Shown: positions 60,361 through 64,000 of the stretch, piece after piece
Layout: every line of letters starts with the position of its first letter
Position numbering within the stretch: position 1 is the first letter of the stretch
Notes under the pieces: model-generated
What the model was told of the DNA's origin: nothing
What the model saw: only the letters and a program-made list of their open reading frames with translations
The model's database searches: none
Position numbers and translations under genes: made by a program
Assembly (NCBI RefSeq): GCF_000321225.1
Contig: NW_004450945.1
Location: 1,661,682 to 1,725,681, forward strand
Reading direction: 5' to 3'
Length of the DNA stretch: 64,000 bases
Source of the DNA: Odobenus rosmarus divergens
Taxonomy: Eukaryota; Chordata; Mammalia; Carnivora; Odobenidae

Positions 60361-60654
60361 GGTTTAGGGTGTGCATGTAGGTTTTGAGAGGGGAGTCCAC
60401 CAGACAGAAATAGTTTAAGATTGTGTGGAGGTAGAACAAAGCTACAGGAACCGGTTGGATCCACAGGAAATAATCTCTGAAAAGCTCCCGTGGAGAAGCA
60501 GAGGGGTGAGAGGGTCAGTGAGTGGGGGAAGGAGTTGGGCAGGGAGAGGAGATGGACAGAATGCAGCTCTCATTTAGGTATGACATGAGAAGGATGAGAA
60601 CCAGAGGAGGTTCTAACAACTGGCTTTGGTACAAGATTATTGTGCCTCAGAAAG

Positions 60655-60830
60655 GGGCATTACATTTGTTTCTAATTCAGCAAGCAAACATAGAATTCTC
60701 TATGTGCCGAGGAACTATGGAGGCTACAGAGATCCTCAAGATTTGGTCCTTGCCTTCAAAAATGCACAGACTAGCAGAAAAAGAGACACAGATGAAAATA
60801 CAGGTTTTTGAGAAATGTGGGATATTATGG
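60655..60830 (-). repeat. L2 fragment
   Basis: Contains ctacagagatcctcaagatt tggtccttgccttcaaaaat, the reverse L2 3' region. Confidence 0.65.
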
Positions 60831-60929
60831 GAGCAAAGTTAAGATCATAATAATGTTATGCACATAACATACAGGTATATATACTATAATATATAGCATC
60901 ATGTTACAAATAATACAAACTAACAATCA

Positions 60930-61100
60930 TTTAGTATTTATAGGGAACCAGGTCCTGGGTTGAACACTTTATATGCATCATTTCATTTAATCCTCCAAAT
61001 CACCCAAGAAGGTATCAGTTTTCCTTGTGATTCCTGACATACAGATGAGGACACTGAAGCACAGTGACATCTATTAGGTTGCTCCGGTCACATGACCTGG
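60930..61100 (-). repeat. MIR relic
   Basis: Contains tcatttcatttaatcctcca and cagatgaggacactgaagca cag, reverse MIR core. Confidence 0.8.
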
Positions 61101-61129
61101 AAGGCTGGAACCCTTCCAATTCTAGCCCA

Positions 61130-61385
61130 GGCTGTCCGACTCTGTCCTGAGACCTGGAGCTCCTTCTTCTCCTACACTCCCTTTTCTAACCTAAATTATT
61201 TCTTTCCCAGCACTTACTGCTTTCCAATAGTCTACATAACTTACCAATTATTTTGTTTATTGTCTCCCCACTCAAATATAAAGTCCACAAGGGCAGAACC
61301 TTCTGTTTTGCTCACTGTTTTGTTTACTGTTGTATCTTCAACAACTAGATAGTTGGGGTTCAATAATATTTGTTGAGCAGATGTC
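61130..61385 (+). repeat. L2 LINE relic, 3' end
   Basis: Contains aaagtccacaagggcagaac, ctgttttgtttactgttgta and tcaataatatttgttgagca, a good L2 terminus. Confidence 0.85.
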
Positions 61386-62129
61386 TTAAAAGATCACATG
61401 ATCCTACTGTGGGTCTTATAGCTAGGGAAAAATATGGCCAGATGCAAACATTTGGAGGGGGAACGAGATGTACCATGGAAAGGTAGACAGAAAGGAAGGT
61501 AGGAGAATGGAAAATGTTAATGTAGATAAAGACTAAAAAGCAGGTGGTGGGGAAGCAGATGGGAGGAACAGGGGTTGTTTGCAGGTCAGTGAGGAGAAAG
61601 ATGATGAGAGAGATTTACCGTCCACATTCCAGCAGGCACTCAGCTCAGAACACACTCGAAGTTCTGAATTCACTCACGTAATGCTCTGTTACATAGTTGG
61701 GGAAAGGAATCTTTCCCCCGCCCTACCATTTGGCTCCTACCCTCACCTCCTCCTAGTGCTGAAGTGCAGGACTCCCAATATTTTTCCTCACTGTTGAGGG
61801 ATTGTCAGCCAGCTCCAACTCCCACTTCCTTTCGTGTTGTCTATGACCCGGCAGCCCAAAATTCAGTAATTAAGTCATTTAGAAGTACGAAATTGAGTAA
61901 GACTTGTCTTATCTCCTTACCCGGGTTTCTGATTTAGCTGTGCAGAACCACCATATGATGGAAGTAGTCATGTTTCCATCGTAAGTTGCTGCTATTTTGT
62001 TGGTGTTATTTATATCAGCAAGGAAATAAATGTATGGGCTGATGTGCTATGGCGTGGGAAATTATCTTCTCACATTGTGTCTGGGCAACAGAATGTTTAT
62101 GTCACTATTATTCGAGCCTTGTTTCAAAA

Positions 62130-62250
62130 GAACATGCTGGGTTGGATGTCAGATCTGAGTTACAATCCTAACTCTATTACTTCCTTACTATGTGATCTGG
62201 ATTAGTCACATATAACTCTTAGTTTCCTCATTTGAAAATGAAGGTGGTAG
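62130..62250 (+). repeat. MIR relic
   Basis: Contains tactatgtgatctggattag and cttagtttcctcatttgaaa atg, the MIR core. Confidence 0.75.
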
Positions 62251-62740
62251 GGGAAGGGACATAGTGGCCAGATTATTTGGAAGTTCCTGCCAACTCTAAT
62301 ATTCCATCCCATTAATATTAAAATATTTCAAGTCTCCTATTTAATCAATCTCTTTTCAATAGTTCCAGTCAATGGAACTACTTGCATCAGCATTCTACAC
62401 ATGGTTTCTGCCATTTATTCACTCACCTACTCAACAAGTACTCTTTGAAAAGCTATAGCATATGAGGAACTAAGCCTGCCCTAAGCCTAAGGAGGGAGGA
62501 GGCAGGAGGAGATAAGACAGGACCATGCCATCATCATGAAATTTCATATCTAGTAGTAGAGATATGGACTATTCAACTAAATAACAAGTATCACAAGATA
62601 GAATGTAATTGATGATGTCATAAGAGAGACAAAAGTGGGAGTTCAGAGGAGAGAATTGTCACTTTCAGCAGGTATAAGGACCTTTGCAAAAGAAGAGGTG
62701 TTTGGGTTGGGTCTTAAAGGAGAGGATACCTGCTACTGCT

Positions 62741-63059
62741 GGTGGTGGTGGTAGTACTGATGGTGGCGGTTGTGGTGGAGATGGTGGTGGTAATGGTGGC
62801 AGTGATGGTGGTGATGACGGTGGTGGTAGTGATGTAGGTGGTGGTGGTGGTAGTGACATGGTAATGGTGGTGGTGGTGGTGATGGAGGTGGTGGTGGTGA
62901 TGGTGGTGTTGATGGAGGTGGTGGGATGGAGGTGATGGTGGGGGTGATGGAGGCGGTGATGGAGGTGATGGTGATGGAGGTGGTAGTGGGGGTGGGGGTG
63001 GTGATAGAGGTGGCGGTGGTGGGGGTGATGGAGGTGATGGTGGGGGTTGGAGTGGTGAG
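62741..63059. repeat. GGT/GAT trinucleotide-derived minisatellite
   Basis: About 320 bp of GGT units mixed with GAT, AGT and GGC on the plus strand (for example ggtggtggtgatggaggtgg). Long open frames on both strands here code only for glycine, histidine or proline runs and are artefacts. Confidence 0.97.
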
Positions 63060-63190
63060 GGAACTCCAGGCAGAGACAATACAAGCAAAGACATGGTGAT
63101 GGGAAAACCTATTGCTAATGTGAGAGGAGTAAGAAGGGATTTGAGGATATCAAGTTAGAAGTCAGATCATGAAGGGCCTAGAATGCCAGT

Positions 63191-63218
63191 CTAAGATATC
63201 TTAGATAAGATATCTAAG
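63191..63218. repeat. Overlapping palindromes
   Basis: CTAAGATATCTTAG (63191-63204) is a perfect 14-bp palindrome. It overlaps a second hairpin made of CTTAGATA, three bases and TATCTAAG, just past the end of the L2 match. Confidence 0.9.
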
Positions 63219-64000
63219 AATGCCACCTAAGATATTAGGTAATAGAAGTTATTTGACATTGCACATTAAGCTACATTTCTGTTGGTATGTAGTCTTCTGC
63301 CTATAGAGAATGTAGGCAGACAGAATGTAAAATGTCTATCCCAAGACACACTGCCCATGTAGGGCTAATAGGGCAGAACTTTCCGGATAAGATCTTGAAA
63401 TAATTACTGCTGAAAGCTAATGGGGCAAGGATCTACACTGAGGGAGGCAGGATGTCTCTAATCAATCAATCTACAGAAACCAGAGGGTATTTTGTTAGTC
63501 CTCTTACCAGAACCAAACATAAATTGGATGCGTTCTAAAATGGTGAAAATCCTTAGTATATAAGAAAGCATGAGCTGCTCTCTCTCAAGAGGTAACCTGT
63601 CCACTGGAGAGTCTGGAAGTGTTTGTAAGTGTACTGATCTCTCCAGTCAGTCCTGGGCAGCTGTTTCTGCACCAAAGTAAGTACAGGCTATAGAGTACGA
63701 ACTGTACTCTGCAGAGAGTGGCACATAAAGACCCAGAAGAGGGGAGGGTGGGGGGAGAGGCTGAGGGGGCGGAGAGAGGAAAGAAAGGCTAGGTATGATT
63801 ATGTCACCAGGTATCCTTGGTAACCAGAAAACATCTCGTACATTCTGCTTGAGAGTTCAGCAGCACATGGAGGAAAAACATGCCCTACTTCTGTCAACAT
63901 CAACAGCATGGGACAGGACATCTTTGTGCCTCAGTCAAGATGGGATTGGAGATCTAGAGCCCTTAAATCTGGAGTATCTGGCAAAAAAAAAAAAAAAAAG

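Larger units (their letters stand above)
62400..63260 (-). repeat. L2 relic split by a GGT/GAT repeat
   Basis: Left part contains ttcactcacctactcaacaa gtac and gtgtttgggttgggtcttaa. The text resumes after the repeat with gaactccaggcagagacaat and agatcatgaagggcctagaa. Together these follow the reverse L2 order. Confidence 0.7.
24690..64000 (-). other. LPP: LPP intron upstream of the LIM2 exon (continues past the window)
   Basis: More than 39 kb of intron with its AG acceptor at 24691-24690. I found no LIM1 exon or other coding exon on either strand. Content is transposon relics and simple repeats, listed separately. Stretches where I see nothing identifiable include about 25150-25780, 29120-29930, 31230-31930, 32700-34080, 35035-35475, 40000-42360, 44745-46495, 47235-47980, 48195-49135, 53160-53745, 56200-57135 and 63265-64000. 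Open frames within these are short and match no family I know. Confidence 0.9.

Noticed and set aside
62665..63094. Long glycine-rich (plus) and histidine- or proline-rich (minus) open frames
   Set aside because: Pure translation of the GGT/GAT repeat; stop codons cannot arise easily in such DNA.
63981..63999. Poly(A) run at the right edge as a retroelement tail
   Set aside because: No SINE, LINE or processed-transcript body is recognisable before it, and the window ends there.
24690..64000. Search for the LPP LIM1 exon or a host-gene exon in the large intron
   Set aside because: No segment encoding the expected LIM1 zinc-ligand pattern with splice sites was found on either strand.

Overview
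The window is vertebrate nuclear DNA from a carnivoran. Seven copies of the carnivore tRNA-derived CAN-SINE (SINEC) are present. Their head (gggatgcctgggtggctcag) and body (tcatgatcccagggtcctgg) resemble the arctoid form (bears, seals, mustelids) more than the dog form. The only protein-coding gene I can support is LPP (LIM domain-containing preferred translocation partner in lipoma, zyxin family), read on the minus strand. Its last three coding exons lie at 24689-24511, 18890-18770 and 16051-15923. Spliced, they encode the final 142 residues: LIM2, LIM3 and a C-terminal S-T-D-L PDZ-binding motif. The LIM1 exon and the proline-rich N-terminal exons are not in the window and must lie beyond position 64000.

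Layout. (1) 1-914: a SINEC copy and unassigned sequence, probably past the 3' end of LPP. (2) About 915-15922: the inferred very long LPP 3'UTR, about 15 kb, with almost no recognisable transposons, one MIR, several low-complexity tracts and a CpG-rich patch at 6100-6360. (3) 16052-18769 and 18891-24510: two short introns separating LIM2, LIM3 and the terminal exon. (4) 24690-64000: the 3' part of a large intron, over 39 kb, filled with MIR and L2 relics, several L1 fragments, five SINECs, a probable LTR, DNA-transposon relics and microsatellites. The most complex area is 25780-31060, where an L2 is interrupted by a SINEC and a 2.6-kb L1, and a second L1 nearby carries an internal microsatellite and a SINEC in its tail.

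I see no bacterial-type operon, CRISPR array, complete retroelement or convincing second gene. No wholly new biological system is evident. The observations most worth checking are the CpG-rich patch inside the 3'UTR, a 65-bp near-identical direct repeat bracketing an L1 fragment (37921-38500), a 320-bp GGT/GAT repeat grown inside an old L2 (62741-63059), and a weak 5' splice site after the LIM3 exon. MIR and L2 boundaries are approximate because they were judged by eye.
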